Assembly: GCA_903932685.1 (NCBI GenBank)
Contig: CAIZGX010000035.1
Span: 49,942-113,941, forward strand
DNA: 64,000 nucleotides
Origin: an uncultured Bacteroidota bacterium
Lineage (GTDB): Bacteria > Bacteroidota > Bacteroidia > Flavobacteriales_D > Sanyastnellaceae
Direction of reading: 5' to 3'
The position numbers and the translations under genes are program-made. The number at the start of each line of letters is the position of its first letter. Positions within the stretch are counted from its first letter, which is position 1. The notes beneath the pieces are model-generated. The model was not told the origin of the DNA, did not search any database, and was given only the letters and a program-made list of their open reading frames with translations. Of the stretch, positions 19,592 through 29,020 are shown piece by piece.

Positions 19592-19879
19592 ATGAAAAAA
19601 CTCAATTACATAACGCTCCTATTTTTTGTTGCATTGGCATTCGCTTCATGCAGCAAATCTGTTTGGATGGAAGAAGTTACTTCCGTTGGAACCGAGCGTT
19701 CTCAAATCGTTGATGGCGCTGAGTTTAATACAAACAACGACACTCCAACTAACTCATCTGTTTCGAACAACAACCGCAATTCTGAGGGTGGTTCAGACAT
19801 TACAGATGATGAGGATGACGGTATCACCGACGACGAAGACGAGGACGATACAGACCAAACCGGAAAGAGAAAAAAATAA
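19592..19879 (+). CDS. Small lipoprotein with acidic low-complexity tail
   Basis: I do not recognise the family. The ATG at 19592 is chosen because it opens a lipoprotein signal (MKKLNYITLLFFVALAFASC, lipobox Cys20); a longer frame from 19571 would add seven residues. The mature part is about 75 residues: a short Ser/Thr/Glu region, an Asn/Ser-rich linker, then a strongly acidic tail with two near-copies of DITDDEDD and an abrupt basic end (GKRKK). Such tails may bind calcium or other cations or interact electrostatically with the surface; this is inference. It sits alone between the histidine kinase and dinB with its own -7 box and no clear terminator. Confidence 0.7.
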   Translation: MKKLNYITLLFFVALAFASCSKSVWMEEVTSVGTERSQIVDGAEFNTNNDTPTNSSVSNNNRNSEGGSDITDDEDDGITDDEDEDDTDQTGKRKK

Positions 19880-19938
19880 TTCTTTCCTTTCATCACAAAA
19901 CATTTTTTAACAATTTCAAATCTTGTGCTCCCACGAGA

Positions 19939-19946
19939 TAAGTTTG
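19939..19946 (+). promoter_or_regulatory. Bacteroidota -7 box for dinB
   Basis: TAAGTTTG is an exact TAnnTTTG match ending four bases before the dinB ATG at 19951. As with pcrB, a transcript starting at the usual distance would have almost no leader. Confidence 0.6.
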
Positions 19947-19950
19947 CTTT

Positions 19951-21171
19951 ATGTCATCTGAACGCTCAATTCTACATATGGATCTCGACACCTTTTTCGT
20001 GTCGGTTGAGCGTTTATTAGACAGCCGTTTAAACAACAGACCTGTTCTTATTGGCGGAACCAGCGACCGCGGCGTAGTAGCCTCGTGCAGCTACGAAGCG
20101 CGAAAATTCGGAGTGCATTCCGCAATGCCCATGCACATGGCGCGAAAGCTTTGTCCGGAAGCAGTGGTCATTAAAGGAAACTCTTACAACTACCTCAAAT
20201 ATTCAGACCTCGTAAGCGAAATGGTTCGCGAGGCGGTTCCGCTCTTCGAAAAAACTTCCATAGACGAATTCTACTGCGACCTCACGGGGCTCGATCGTTT
20301 TTTCGGGTGCTATCAGTTCGCCGGAGAACTCAGGCAGAAAATTGGAAAAGAAATAGGCCTTCCTATTTCCTTCGGCTTGTCTACCAGCAAGACCGTTTCC
20401 AAAGTGGCTACGGGTGAGGCCAAGCCGAACAATCAGATTCGAATTGAAACTGGAACAGAGAAGCCCTTCCTTGCTCCGCTTTCCATTCGGAAGATTCCCA
20501 TGGTTGGAGAAAAAACGCATCAGCTTCTCGTTAATCTAGGCATTCGGAAAATACATACCCTTCAGGAAATGCCGCTAGACGTGATGTCAAAGGCCCTTGG
20601 AGAAAACGGAGCGAGCATCTGGAAAAAAGCCAATGCCATAGATCCTTCGCCTGTTGTGCCTTTCCAAGAAAGGAAATCCATTTCAACGGAAAGAACGTTC
20701 GATCAAGACACCATCGACGTGCATAAGCTACGTGGGCTTTTGATAGCTATGACCGAAAACTTAGCGTTCCAATTGCGCAAAGGCGAAAAACTAACTTCTT
20801 GCGTTACGGTGAAATTGCGGTATTCCGATTTTCAAACGGAAACCATGCAATGCCGCATTCCTTATACCTCTGCAGACCACATTCTTATCCCGAAAATATT
20901 AGAGCTCTTCGAAAAACTTTATTCGCGAAGAGTGCTCATTCGCCTCATTGGCGTCCGCTTCAGCCACTTGGTTTCGGGCGGATATCAAATTAACTTATTC
21001 GACGACAACGAAGAGCAGATTAGCTTGTACACTGCCATGGATGAACTTCGTAAAAAATTCGGTGATCGCGCCGTTATGAAAGCAGCGGGTATTGAAGCGC
21101 GCAGCATTGGCCGAGGCGATAATCCTTTCGATGGAGGCCCACCCGTTCTTCTCGCAAATAGGCGTCAGTAA
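19951..21171 (+). CDS. dinB: DNA polymerase IV (Y-family translesion polymerase)
   Basis: A 406-residue error-prone polymerase that copies past DNA damage. The palm motifs are LHMDLDTFFVSVE, with the first metal-binding Asp, and KTSIDEFYCDLTG, with the Asp-Glu pair. The fingers segment GVVASCSYEARKFGV, helix-hairpin-helix region and little-finger domain follow in the usual order and length. A sliding-clamp binding motif QINLF is present at residues 346-350, inside the little finger rather than at the extreme C-terminus. It starts at the ATG right after a -7 box. In many bacteria this gene is damage-induced, but I see no LexA-like palindrome here. Confidence 0.95.
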   Translation: MSSERSILHMDLDTFFVSVERLLDSRLNNRPVLIGGTSDRGVVASCSYEARKFGVHSAMPMHMARKLCPEAVVIKGNSYNYLKYSDLVSEMVREAVPLFEKTSIDEFYCDLTGLDRFFGCYQFAGELRQKIGKEIGLPISFGLSTSKTVSKVATGEAKPNNQIRIETGTEKPFLAPLSIRKIPMVGEKTHQLLVNLGIRKIHTLQEMPLDVMSKALGENGASIWKKANAIDPSPVVPFQERKSISTERTFDQDTIDVHKLRGLLIAMTENLAFQLRKGEKLTSCVTVKLRYSDFQTETMQCRIPYTSADHILIPKILELFEKLYSRRVLIRLIGVRFSHLVSGGYQINLFDDNEEQISLYTAMDELRKKFGDRAVMKAAGIEARSIGRGDNPFDGGPPVLLANRRQ

Positions 21172-21175
21172 GCAT

Positions 21176-21183
21176 TACCTTTG
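21176..21183 (+). promoter_or_regulatory. Bacteroidota -7 box for the pabB-like gene
   Basis: TACCTTTG matches TAnnTTTG exactly, five bases before the ATG at 21189 and just past the dinB stop at 21171. It indicates that the pabB-tilS pair has its own promoter. Confidence 0.6.
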
Positions 21184-21188
21184 CACCC

Positions 21189-22406
21189 ATGCAGCTTTGG
21201 GAAAACGACCATTTCACCTTTCTTCCACCTAACTCGAACGAGCGGCAAGCGTTCATCGCTTGGGGAAAAAAAGATGCGTTTGTTTTAAATGAAACCAATC
21301 CCAGCGACATTCAAGAGCTAAACAAATGGTTAGCTGGAAAAACAACTCCTGTTTTCGGATATATTTCCTTCGAGGCGAAAAAAGTTTTTGAAAAAAACGC
21401 CTATACCAATTTCAGTTCAGATGGAAGTGAGCTCATCTACTTCTTCGAACCTGTTCACGTTTGGAAAGAAGAAAATGAAAATTGGAACCCACTTACTCCT
21501 TCCGAACCCAACGAACATTCGGTTGTCTCTTCATTCATTTCCAATTATAAAAAAATTGAATGCAAAAAGAATGAAGAAAGTCTGTGTTTTGAAACGTTAG
21601 AAAGTAAGGGCACCTATGTAGATAAAATTCAATCTATATTGAATCAAATTCAACAGGGTGAATACTACGAAACAAATTTCTGCATTCCGCTTCAGGCTAA
21701 TGGTGAATTGAAAGACGCCTTCGGTCACTTTTCAAAAATGAATAATGCTACGGAAGCTCCACACGCTACGTATTTCAACGGAGAACAGCTTCAGCTTTTG
21801 TGCACTTCACCGGAGCGTTTCATTCAGAAAAAGGGAAATAAAATAATTTCACAACCCATTAAAGGGACGATTCGAAGAGGAGAAAATTCAGAAGAAGACG
21901 AACAGAATAAAGTTTTGCTTCAAACGAGTCAAAAGGAACGATCTGAAAATATTATGATCGTTGATCTTGTTCGAAACGATCTTTCCCGCATAGCAACAAA
22001 AGCAAGTGTAAACGTCAAATCATTGTGTGAACTTTACACCTTCAAAACACTTCATCATCTTATCAGCACGGTAGAAGCGCAGCTTCCTTCCAACATTACA
22101 TTCACAGAAATTTTAGCGGCAACATTCCCTATGGGATCCATGACTGGCGCTCCGAAAATTAGCGCTGTGAAGCACATGGAAAAAATTGAACTGTTAGACC
22201 GAGGTCTTTACAGCGGTACCTTTGGGGTTATTGAACCGAATGGAAATTTCGATTTCAATGTTATTATTCGTTCTGCTGTTTACAACAAAGAGAAAAAACA
22301 AACAACCATAAAAGTGGGAAGCGCAATTACTCACGCCTCGAACGCGGAAGCGGAATACGAAGAGTGCCTATTGAAAGCCGCATCTACACTTTCTATATTC
22401 AATTAA
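21189..22406 (+). CDS. pabB: Aminodeoxychorismate synthase component I-like chorismate-binding enzyme
   Basis: A 405-residue enzyme of the anthranilate/aminodeoxychorismate synthase family. The C-terminal chorismate-binding domain (about 140-400) has the hallmark motifs PIKGTIRRG, VDLVRNDLSRIA and GSMTGAPKISAVKHMEKIE. The PIKGTI motif, with Lys where anthranilate synthases usually have PIAGT, favours PabB activity, adding ammonia to chorismate on the way to p-aminobenzoate and folate. The N-terminal domain is short and divergent. No glutaminase (PabA) gene is in the window. Pairing with tilS, two bases downstream, is common in Flavobacteria and does not itself reveal function. Confidence 0.88.
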   Translation: MQLWENDHFTFLPPNSNERQAFIAWGKKDAFVLNETNPSDIQELNKWLAGKTTPVFGYISFEAKKVFEKNAYTNFSSDGSELIYFFEPVHVWKEENENWNPLTPSEPNEHSVVSSFISNYKKIECKKNEESLCFETLESKGTYVDKIQSILNQIQQGEYYETNFCIPLQANGELKDAFGHFSKMNNATEAPHATYFNGEQLQLLCTSPERFIQKKGNKIISQPIKGTIRRGENSEEDEQNKVLLQTSQKERSENIMIVDLVRNDLSRIATKASVNVKSLCELYTFKTLHHLISTVEAQLPSNITFTEILAATFPMGSMTGAPKISAVKHMEKIELLDRGLYSGTFGVIEPNGNFDFNVIIRSAVYNKEKKQTTIKVGSAITHASNAEAEYEECLLKAASTLSIFN

Positions 22407-22408
22407 AA

Positions 22409-23677
22409 ATGAAAAAACTACTTAAAGATTTAAAAGCCGAATTTCAAACCTTCGAAGAAGCGCAATTACTTGTGGCTGTAAGCGGAGGCATGGATTCTAT
22501 GCTTCTAGCTGAATTGCTTCTTCACGCTAAAATTCCATTCGCTGTTGCGCATGTGAACTACCAACTTCGCGCAAAAGATTCAGAAAAAGATGAACAGTTT
22601 GTGAAGGCTTATTGTAAAAAGAACAAACTCACTTTTCACTGTGCGCAAGCCGGTGACTTGTGGAAGGAATCGAAAAACAATTTGCAAGAACGCGCGCGCG
22701 ATTTCCGTTATACTTACTTCCAGCAGTTACAAGATGAATTCGGCTATACCACTGTGGTCCTTGCACACCATGCGAACGACCAATTGGAAACCGTTCTACA
22801 ACATCTTGTTCGCGGCAGTGGATTGAAAGGATTGCTCGGAATGAAGCGTCACACCTCAACCAAATGGCGTCCACTTTTAGACCTTTCGAAAAAAGAACTC
22901 GAAGGTTTTGCAAAAGAACTCAAATTGAAATGGAGAGAAGACGCCTCAAACAGTTCGAACGTATACGGAAGAAATAAAATCCGAAATAAGGTAGTACCTA
23001 TTTTAGAGGAGTTGAATCCGAATATTCTTCAAACCCTTTCGAACAGCATTGAAATTTGGGAAGAGCAACATTCCATTGTTCAAGAGAGTTTGCAAAACTG
23101 GCTCGAACAGAATGTTGTTATGAAAGGCGAGAACGAAATGCTTTCCATTGAAGCTGTGAACAACCACTATGCCCCAAGACAAATTATGTGGGAATGGTTG
23201 AATTTGTTCGAATTCACCACAGGAGAGATCGATGAGATCTTAAAACTTCAAAAGACCGGCGCAAAAGTTTCAAATGCAACGTATGCAGTTGCGCGCGATC
23301 GAGAAAATTATGTGCTTCACTCTTTGCAGAGCGACATGCCACTCGACGAATCGAAATATGAAGTTGATATTCTTCCCGCTAAGGGATATGAAATTGAAAA
23401 AGATCCGAAGGTTATGCAACTGAATGCCGACAAGTTGTGTTTTCCATTGGAGATTCGTGCATACGAAGCTGGAGATAAGATCCGTTCTCTTGGAATGAAA
23501 GGAATGAAAAAGGTGAGTGATGTGTTGGTTCAAGCCAAGATTGCCATGAACGAGAAAAAGAACTACCCAGTATTAGTAAGTCAAGACGAGATTGTTGCGG
23601 TTATTGGACTGTGTATTTCAGAGGATTACAAATTAGACGACTCGGCGAAGAAGGTTTTTGTGATGCGCCTCACCTAA
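22409..23677 (+). CDS. tilS: tRNA(Ile)-lysidine synthase
   Basis: A 422-residue essential enzyme that converts C34 of the CAU-anticodon isoleucine tRNA to lysidine, so that it reads AUA. The ATP-pyrophosphatase loop SGGMDS is at residues 25-30 and the AHHANDQLET segment, characteristic of TilS, is near residue 126. The C-terminal TilS substrate-binding domain ends the protein (EIRAYEAGDKIRSLGMKG and KKVSDVLVQAKI). The start chosen is the ATG at 22409, two bases after the pabB stop; an in-frame start at 22364 would overlap pabB and add 15 unrelated residues. Confidence 0.95.
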   Translation: MKKLLKDLKAEFQTFEEAQLLVAVSGGMDSMLLAELLLHAKIPFAVAHVNYQLRAKDSEKDEQFVKAYCKKNKLTFHCAQAGDLWKESKNNLQERARDFRYTYFQQLQDEFGYTTVVLAHHANDQLETVLQHLVRGSGLKGLLGMKRHTSTKWRPLLDLSKKELEGFAKELKLKWREDASNSSNVYGRNKIRNKVVPILEELNPNILQTLSNSIEIWEEQHSIVQESLQNWLEQNVVMKGENEMLSIEAVNNHYAPRQIMWEWLNLFEFTTGEIDEILKLQKTGAKVSNATYAVARDRENYVLHSLQSDMPLDESKYEVDILPAKGYEIEKDPKVMQLNADKLCFPLEIRAYEAGDKIRSLGMKGMKKVSDVLVQAKIAMNEKKNYPVLVSQDEIVAVIGLCISEDYKLDDSAKKVFVMRLT

Positions 23678-23694
23678 GTAAAATTGAATTGAAC

Positions 23695-23702
23695 TATTTT
23701 TG
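23695..23702 (+). promoter_or_regulatory. Bacteroidota -7 box for dsbD
   Basis: TATTTTTG is an exact TAnnTTTG match, five bases before the ATG at 23708 and 17 bases after the tilS stop. Confidence 0.6.
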
Positions 23703-23707
23703 ACGCT

Positions 23708-25780
23708 ATGAAGAATTTATCAGTAAAGATTTTTGCGGCCATTGCTATTTTATTTTCATCTTGGAATGCTCAAGCGCAAATTGTTGAACCGGTTAAATGG
23801 AAAACGAGTCTGGTTAATCTACCAAACAACGAAGCTGAAATTGAATTTCAAGCGAGTATTTCACCGGGGTTCCATTTATACTCGACGAGTCCGTCTACAG
23901 ATCCGAATGTTTATGCCCTTCCAACTGAATTGATCTTAAATGCTGACAAAGCAAATTTCGAACTCATTGGAAAATTAACAGAAGGGAAATACATCACGCA
24001 CTACGACGACATGCAAGGTGGTGAAGTAAACTATTTTGAAAATTCTGCTGTATTCAAACAAAAAATTAAAATACTCGGCACTGCTCCTTTCACTTTGAAG
24101 GGAACCATTCAAGGTCAAACGTGTAACGACAAAGCGTGCTATCCGATAGAGTCGAAATTCAAACTTCAGGTAACACCAAATGCAGCAGATGGTTCCGCTG
24201 TATCACCAACAACGACAGATACTTCAGCAGTTGTTGAGGATCAAATGCAATTGGAACCAACAACTACAAAATTCAGATATTGGATTCAAACGATTCGCAA
24301 CGACAAAGAGAAGTTAACCACTCGTTTGGAAAATGGCAGTGTGTCTTCTGACACTGCCCAAGGTGGAAACATGTGGCAATTGTTTTTCCTAGGGTTTTTA
24401 GGTGGACTTGTTGCCTTGCTTACTCCTTGCGTGTTTCCAATGATTCCTTTAACTGTTGCGTTTTTCACCAAAGGAAACAAAGACCGTAAGAAAGGCATTT
24501 TCCAAGCGTTGATTTACGGTGGATTTATCTTCTTGATTTACATTTTGCTTTCAATGCCGTTCCATTTCTTGGATCAGATTAACGAGAACATTCTGAATGA
24601 CATTTCCACCAATGTTCCTTTAAACATTGTGTTCTTCGCCATCTTCATCGTGTTCGCACTTTCGTTTTTCGGATTGTTCGAGATTACACTTCCTGCAGGT
24701 TTGGCGAATAAGATGGATAAGAACGCCGAAGCGGGCGGATTACTTGGAGCATTCTTCATGGCACTTACCCTCGCCATTGTATCTTTCTCCTGCACAGGTC
24801 CTATTTTAGGATCGCTGCTTGCAGGATCGCTAGCAAAAGACGGCGGAGCAATTCAATTGACGATTGGAATGGGCGGATTCGGATTGGCATTGGGAATCCC
24901 GTTTGCGTTGTTCGCTATGTTTCCTGGAATGATGAAGAGCTTGCCTAAATCAGGCGGTTGGTTGAACTCTGTTAAAGTTGTTCTTGGATTTTTAGAAGTA
25001 GCACTTGCCCTGAAATTCTTATCTCAAGCAGATTTAGTAGTGCATTGGAACTTATTGAAATACGAGGTGTTCATGGGATTGTGGGTAATCATTTTCTTTG
25101 GCATGTACCTCTATCTTATCGGAGCTATCAAATTTTCACACGACAGTCCAATTCAAAAGTTTTCGAAATTCAGAATCGTGTTCACCACCTTCGTTGGAAT
25201 GTGGGTGGTCTATTTAGCCAGCGGATTAATCGTGAACAAGGAAGGTACTTCATACAATGCACTCCCCTTAATGAGTGGACTTGCGCCCCCTACTGGCTAC
25301 TCCTATGCCTATCCAAGTGATTGTCCGCATGGATTGCTTTGCGAACATGATTACACAGTTGCTCTTGAACGTGCCCGCAGAGAAGGCAAACCTTTGTTCG
25401 TCGATTTCACAGGATACGCTTGTGTGAATTGCCGAAAAATGGAAGAACACGTTTGGCCCGAAGTGCTTGACTTATTGCAAAATGAATTTATTGTTGTTAG
25501 CCTTTATGTTGATGACAAGAAAGAATTACCCGCTGAATTAAAAGAGACCGTTGTAACTAAATGGGCTGGAATTGAAAAGGAAATTGAGACCTATGGTGAC
25601 TTGTGGTCTGCTTTCGAAATTGAAACCTTCAACAACAACTCTCAACCTATGTATGCGATCATTGATCCAATGACTGAAGGCAGAGAAGAGCTGATGAATC
25701 AAGTGAAGAGCGGTATTGTTGAAACCTCTGAATTCAGAGCCTGGTTGGAAGAAGGCTTGCAAGCTTTCAACAACAAATAA
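23708..25780 (+). CDS. dsbD: Thiol:disulfide interchange protein DsbD
   Basis: A 690-residue inner-membrane reductase that passes electrons from cytosolic thioredoxin to periplasmic proteins, including cytochrome c maturation factors. After a signal peptide (about 1-23) comes the N-terminal DsbD-alpha domain with its Cys139/Cys144 pair (GQTCNDKACYPI). The membrane domain of about eight helices follows with redox cysteines Cys241 (LLTPCVFPMIP) and Cys362 (SFSCTGPILG). The C-terminal thioredoxin-like domain has CVNC at 572-575. All three modules and all six redox cysteines are present. Its reducing power would support the di-haem cytochromes encoded at 53.8-55.9 kb, although that link is general. 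Confidence 0.94.
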   Translation: MKNLSVKIFAAIAILFSSWNAQAQIVEPVKWKTSLVNLPNNEAEIEFQASISPGFHLYSTSPSTDPNVYALPTELILNADKANFELIGKLTEGKYITHYDDMQGGEVNYFENSAVFKQKIKILGTAPFTLKGTIQGQTCNDKACYPIESKFKLQVTPNAADGSAVSPTTTDTSAVVEDQMQLEPTTTKFRYWIQTIRNDKEKLTTRLENGSVSSDTAQGGNMWQLFFLGFLGGLVALLTPCVFPMIPLTVAFFTKGNKDRKKGIFQALIYGGFIFLIYILLSMPFHFLDQINENILNDISTNVPLNIVFFAIFIVFALSFFGLFEITLPAGLANKMDKNAEAGGLLGAFFMALTLAIVSFSCTGPILGSLLAGSLAKDGGAIQLTIGMGGFGLALGIPFALFAMFPGMMKSLPKSGGWLNSVKVVLGFLEVALALKFLSQADLVVHWNLLKYEVFMGLWVIIFFGMYLYLIGAIKFSHDSPIQKFSKFRIVFTTFVGMWVVYLASGLIVNKEGTSYNALPLMSGLAPPTGYSYAYPSDCPHGLLCEHDYTVALERARREGKPLFVDFTGYACVNCRKMEEHVWPEVLDLLQNEFIVVSLYVDDKKELPAELKETVVTKWAGIEKEIETYGDLWSAFEIETFNNNSQPMYAIIDPMTEGREELMNQVKSGIVETSEFRAWLEEGLQAFNNK

Positions 25781-25839
25781 TGGGTAACGTTTGTCAGACC
25801 TCTTGAAGCATTGAAAACTTTTTCGTTTCTTCGTAAGGA

Positions 25840-28314
25840 ATGAAAAAAGGACTTTTACTTTTCTTCTCGATTTGTTTTTCACTTGCTCTTTCCGCGCAAA
25901 AGACTGTCGTATTCGGAACTGTAATTGACGCCGTTTCCAAACTAACCGTTCCCTTTGCCCCAGTATATTTTGTTGGAACAAAATCTGGAACAACTACAGA
26001 CGAAAACGGAAAATACCGCATTGAAACTTACTATTCAAGTGACACATTGCGTTGCAAAGGAATTGGTTACGCCCAGCAATCATTCAATGTAAAGCAAGGA
26101 ACTACGAAAGAAATAAATTTCTCACTCGTAGATGAGAACACGACGAGCGTCGTTATCATTCGCCCGAAAGATGAACCCAATCCTGCGATTGAGCTCATGA
26201 AAAAAGTAATCGCCAATAAAAAAATTAACAACCGCGAAAAACTAGACGCCTACGAATACGAAGCCTACAACAAGGTAGAATTCGATTTGAACAATATAAG
26301 TGCGGCCATTGGCGATAAGAAACTCATGAAGCCATTCGAATTCATTTTCGAAGGAATCGATACAACTCAGGAAAAGCCATACTTACCGGTCTTCATGACC
26401 GAATCTCTGTCAGATTTTTATTACCGACGCAATCCAAAAATCGCCAAAGAAATTGTAAAGGGAACTCGCGTAACTGGAGTTGAAAATCAAAGTGTAAATC
26501 AGTTCTTGGGAGACATGTACCAGAACGTAAATATCTACGACAACGAAATCATAATTTTCAGAAAGAGTTTCACATCACCTATTTCTGCGTACGCCCTTGG
26601 GTTCTATGACTACGGATTAGTAGACAGCGCCTTCATTGAAGGGAAGTGGTGTTACAAATTGGAGTTTTTTCCACGCAGAAAACAAGAGTTGTTGTTTCAT
26701 GGTGAAATGTGGATTCACGACACCACCTATGCTGTAAAGCAAGTAGACGCTGCCATTTCAGAAGACGCAAATATTAACTGGATAAAACAATTCAGCGTAC
26801 ACCAAGAATACAACGAAGTGGAAAATGAAGTTTGGATGTTGGTGAAAGATCAACTCCTCGTTGAATTCAACATGAGTGAAAAAAAACTTGGTGTTTATGG
26901 AAGGAAAAACAGCAGCTATAAAAAGTTCGTCATAAACAAAGCTCGTGAAGATGAATTCTATCAAGGCTATACCGACATTATTGTAGATCCTAATTCTTCG
27001 AATCACGACGATGCCTATTGGCAGAGCATGAGGCACACCGCCCTCACCGTCAAAGAAGAACGCATCTACAACATGGCAGACACGCTGAAATCGTTGCCGC
27101 AATTCAAAACGGTTACCGATATCATCACCTTGTTTGTGTCTGGTTACAAAATCAAGGGCAACTTCGAGTACGGTCCCTATTACACGTTTTATAGTTTCAA
27201 CCCCATTGAAGGCAACCGTCTTCGCTTTGGCGGAAGAACCAGCAATGCCTTCAGCACGAAACTTATGCTCGACGGATATCTGGCCTACGGCTTCCGCGAC
27301 GACCGTTTCAAATACGGAGCAGGCGGCTTGTACATCATTCAGAAAAGTCCACGTTTCGCCATTTCCGCCCACGGAAAAAGAGACATGGAACAACTCGGAC
27401 TTGGCGCGGGTGCCTTCCGACAAGACAACATTCTTTCTTCACTTTTCAGAAGAAATCCAGCGAATAAACTCACCGATGTCACAGATATTAACTCCTACAT
27501 CGAAAAAGAATGGTTGTATGGCCTTTCCAACAAACTCATCTTCACCCATCGCATCTTAAAACCTGCTGGGACAAAATATTCATACACTCGTTTCCTCCCA
27601 CTCTCCAACAGCTTTGAGCCTGAAAACGCGCTCATCACTTCGGAAGTTTCACTCTACACGCGCTTCGCTTTCAAAGAAAAATTCGTTTATGGCGAATTTG
27701 AACGAATTAGCTTAGGAACGAATTACCCTGAATTAGAACTAATCTACAGCGTTGCTATGCCAGGTGTTATGAATGCAGAATACAAGTACCAACGTTTACA
27801 AATGCAGGTATACGATAAGATTCGCTTCGGTCCTTTCGGTTATTTGAATCTTACTGTTCAGGCCGGAAAAATATTCGGTAACCTTCCCTACCCTATGCTT
27901 CAAATGCATCAGGGTAACGAAACGTTTTTTTACGACGAAGCCAGTTACAACACCATGAATTTCTTTGAATTTGTCAGTGATCAATGGGCAAGCGTTTGGG
28001 GTTCTTACCACGCAGAAGGGCTGTTCTTCAACAAAATTCCAGTGCTTCGAAAATTGAAATGGCGGGAAGTAGCGAGTGCTAAGTTGTTGGTGGGCAGTTA
28101 TGATTTGAAGAACGATGAATTGCTGAGTCGTGATTTCAACGCAGACGGGATTGCTGATATTTATAGATTGAAGCAGCCATATGCGGAAGCCGCTATTGGA
28201 GTGGAAAACATCTTTAAAATTCTTCGTGTTGATGCCCTGTGGCGTCTTTCATACCTCGACCACGCGAACATCGTGCGCTTCGGCCTTCGTGCAAAACTTC
28301 AATTCGAATTCTAG
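25840..28314 (+). CDS. DUF5686 outer-membrane protein with carboxypeptidase-regulatory-like domain
   Basis: An 824-residue protein found throughout Bacteroidota. A signal peptide (about 1-19) is followed by a CarboxypepD_reg-like beta-sandwich (about 22-95; VFGTVIDAVSKL, TTDENGKYRIET). The long DUF5686 region follows and ends in an outer-membrane beta-barrel, closing with an aromatic C-terminal strand (LRAKLQFEF). Overall design resembles TonB-dependent receptors without a plug, but no transport role is established. No TonB box is evident. It starts at the ATG at 25840, 59 bases after dsbD; its stop overlaps the region of the pssA promoter. Confidence 0.88.
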   Translation: MKKGLLLFFSICFSLALSAQKTVVFGTVIDAVSKLTVPFAPVYFVGTKSGTTTDENGKYRIETYYSSDTLRCKGIGYAQQSFNVKQGTTKEINFSLVDENTTSVVIIRPKDEPNPAIELMKKVIANKKINNREKLDAYEYEAYNKVEFDLNNISAAIGDKKLMKPFEFIFEGIDTTQEKPYLPVFMTESLSDFYYRRNPKIAKEIVKGTRVTGVENQSVNQFLGDMYQNVNIYDNEIIIFRKSFTSPISAYALGFYDYGLVDSAFIEGKWCYKLEFFPRRKQELLFHGEMWIHDTTYAVKQVDAAISEDANINWIKQFSVHQEYNEVENEVWMLVKDQLLVEFNMSEKKLGVYGRKNSSYKKFVINKAREDEFYQGYTDIIVDPNSSNHDDAYWQSMRHTALTVKEERIYNMADTLKSLPQFKTVTDIITLFVSGYKIKGNFEYGPYYTFYSFNPIEGNRLRFGGRTSNAFSTKLMLDGYLAYGFRDDRFKYGAGGLYIIQKSPRFAISAHGKRDMEQLGLGAGAFRQDNILSSLFRRNPANKLTDVTDINSYIEKEWLYGLSNKLIFTHRILKPAGTKYSYTRFLPLSNSFEPENALITSEVSLYTRFAFKEKFVYGEFERISLGTNYPELELIYSVAMPGVMNAEYKYQRLQMQVYDKIRFGPFGYLNLTVQAGKIFGNLPYPMLQMHQGNETFFYDEASYNTMNFFEFVSDQWASVWGSYHAEGLFFNKIPVLRKLKWREVASAKLLVGSYDLKNDELLSRDFNADGIADIYRLKQPYAEAAIGVENIFKILRVDALWRLSYLDHANIVRFGLRAKLQFEF

Positions 28315-28318
28315 CCCC

Positions 28319-28326
28319 TATCTTTG
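28319..28326 (+). promoter_or_regulatory. Bacteroidota -7 box for pssA
   Basis: TATCTTTG is an exact TAnnTTTG match, four bases before the ATG at 28331. It supports that ATG over an in-frame start 150 bases upstream inside the DUF5686 gene. Confidence 0.6.
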
Positions 28327-28330
28327 CACT

Positions 28331-29020
28331 ATGTTCGGAAAAGCAATCATCCCCAACACCCTCACCATGCTAAACTTAGTTATGGGTTGCGCCGCGCTGT
28401 TGGCCCATGATGTTCAAGACGCATTCATATTCGTTCTTTTAGCTGCATTTGCAGATTTACTTGACGGTTTAATAGCGCGTTCTATCGGCGCAGCTTCCGA
28501 AATGGGAAAGCAATTGGATTCACTAGCAGACGTCGTGAGTTTCGGTGTGGTTCCTGCTTTTTGGCTGTATCGCCTTCTTCAACCTGAAATAAAATTGTGG
28601 GCTGCGCTAGCTTTTCTTCTTGCTGTTGCCGCTGCTTTTAGATTGGCTCGTTTCAATTTAGACACCTCGGATTCAAAGGGATTCAAAGGACTTCCAGTTC
28701 CAGCAAATGGATTGTTCTGGCTGAGTGTTTTGTCTTTAACCGAAACTCAGCCGCTAAGCAATGAGTTGCACATTGGACTTATTCTTCTTTTCTCAGTGCT
28801 CATGGCATCTACTTTACCGCTCCTATCCTTCAAATTTTCAAATTTTAGTTGGAAGGAAAACGCCATGAAGTTTATTCTTATTGGAACTATCCTCATTGCC
28901 GCAATTGGTTCTCATTTCATTCTGAAAAAAGTCCTCTGGACTGTTCCAATTGCCTTACTTTTGTACCTCATTTTATCTGTCGTTCAACACCTATTTGGGA
29001 AACACCATGAAAAAGTTTAA
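28331..29020 (+). CDS. pssA: CDP-diacylglycerol-serine O-phosphatidyltransferase
   Basis: A 229-residue membrane enzyme that joins CDP-diacylglycerol and serine to make phosphatidylserine, precursor of phosphatidylethanolamine. The CDP-alcohol phosphotransferase signature DG-x2-AR-x8-G-x3-D-x3-D is complete (DGLIAR, then Gly, Asp, Asp in the next 18 residues). Six to eight hydrophobic helices make up the rest. The ATG at 28331 gives the standard N-terminus (FGKAIIPNTLTMLNLVMGC) and follows a -7 box. The stop overlaps purS by 14 bases, so pssA, purS and the amidase form a chain of overlapping genes. Confidence 0.95.
   Translation: MFGKAIIPNTLTMLNLVMGCAALLAHDVQDAFIFVLLAAFADLLDGLIARSIGAASEMGKQLDSLADVVSFGVVPAFWLYRLLQPEIKLWAALAFLLAVAAAFRLARFNLDTSDSKGFKGLPVPANGLFWLSVLSLTETQPLSNELHIGLILLFSVLMASTLPLLSFKFSNFSWKENAMKFILIGTILIAAIGSHFILKKVLWTVPIALLLYLILSVVQHLFGKHHEKV

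Noticed and set aside
26758..27423. 221-residue open frame on the minus strand
   Set aside because: It lies wholly inside the well-supported DUF5686 gene in antisense and shows no domain or signal of its own.
27134..27559. 141-residue open frame on the plus strand inside DUF5686
   Set aside because: Different frame of a gene with clear continuous homology; composition is not that of a real protein here.
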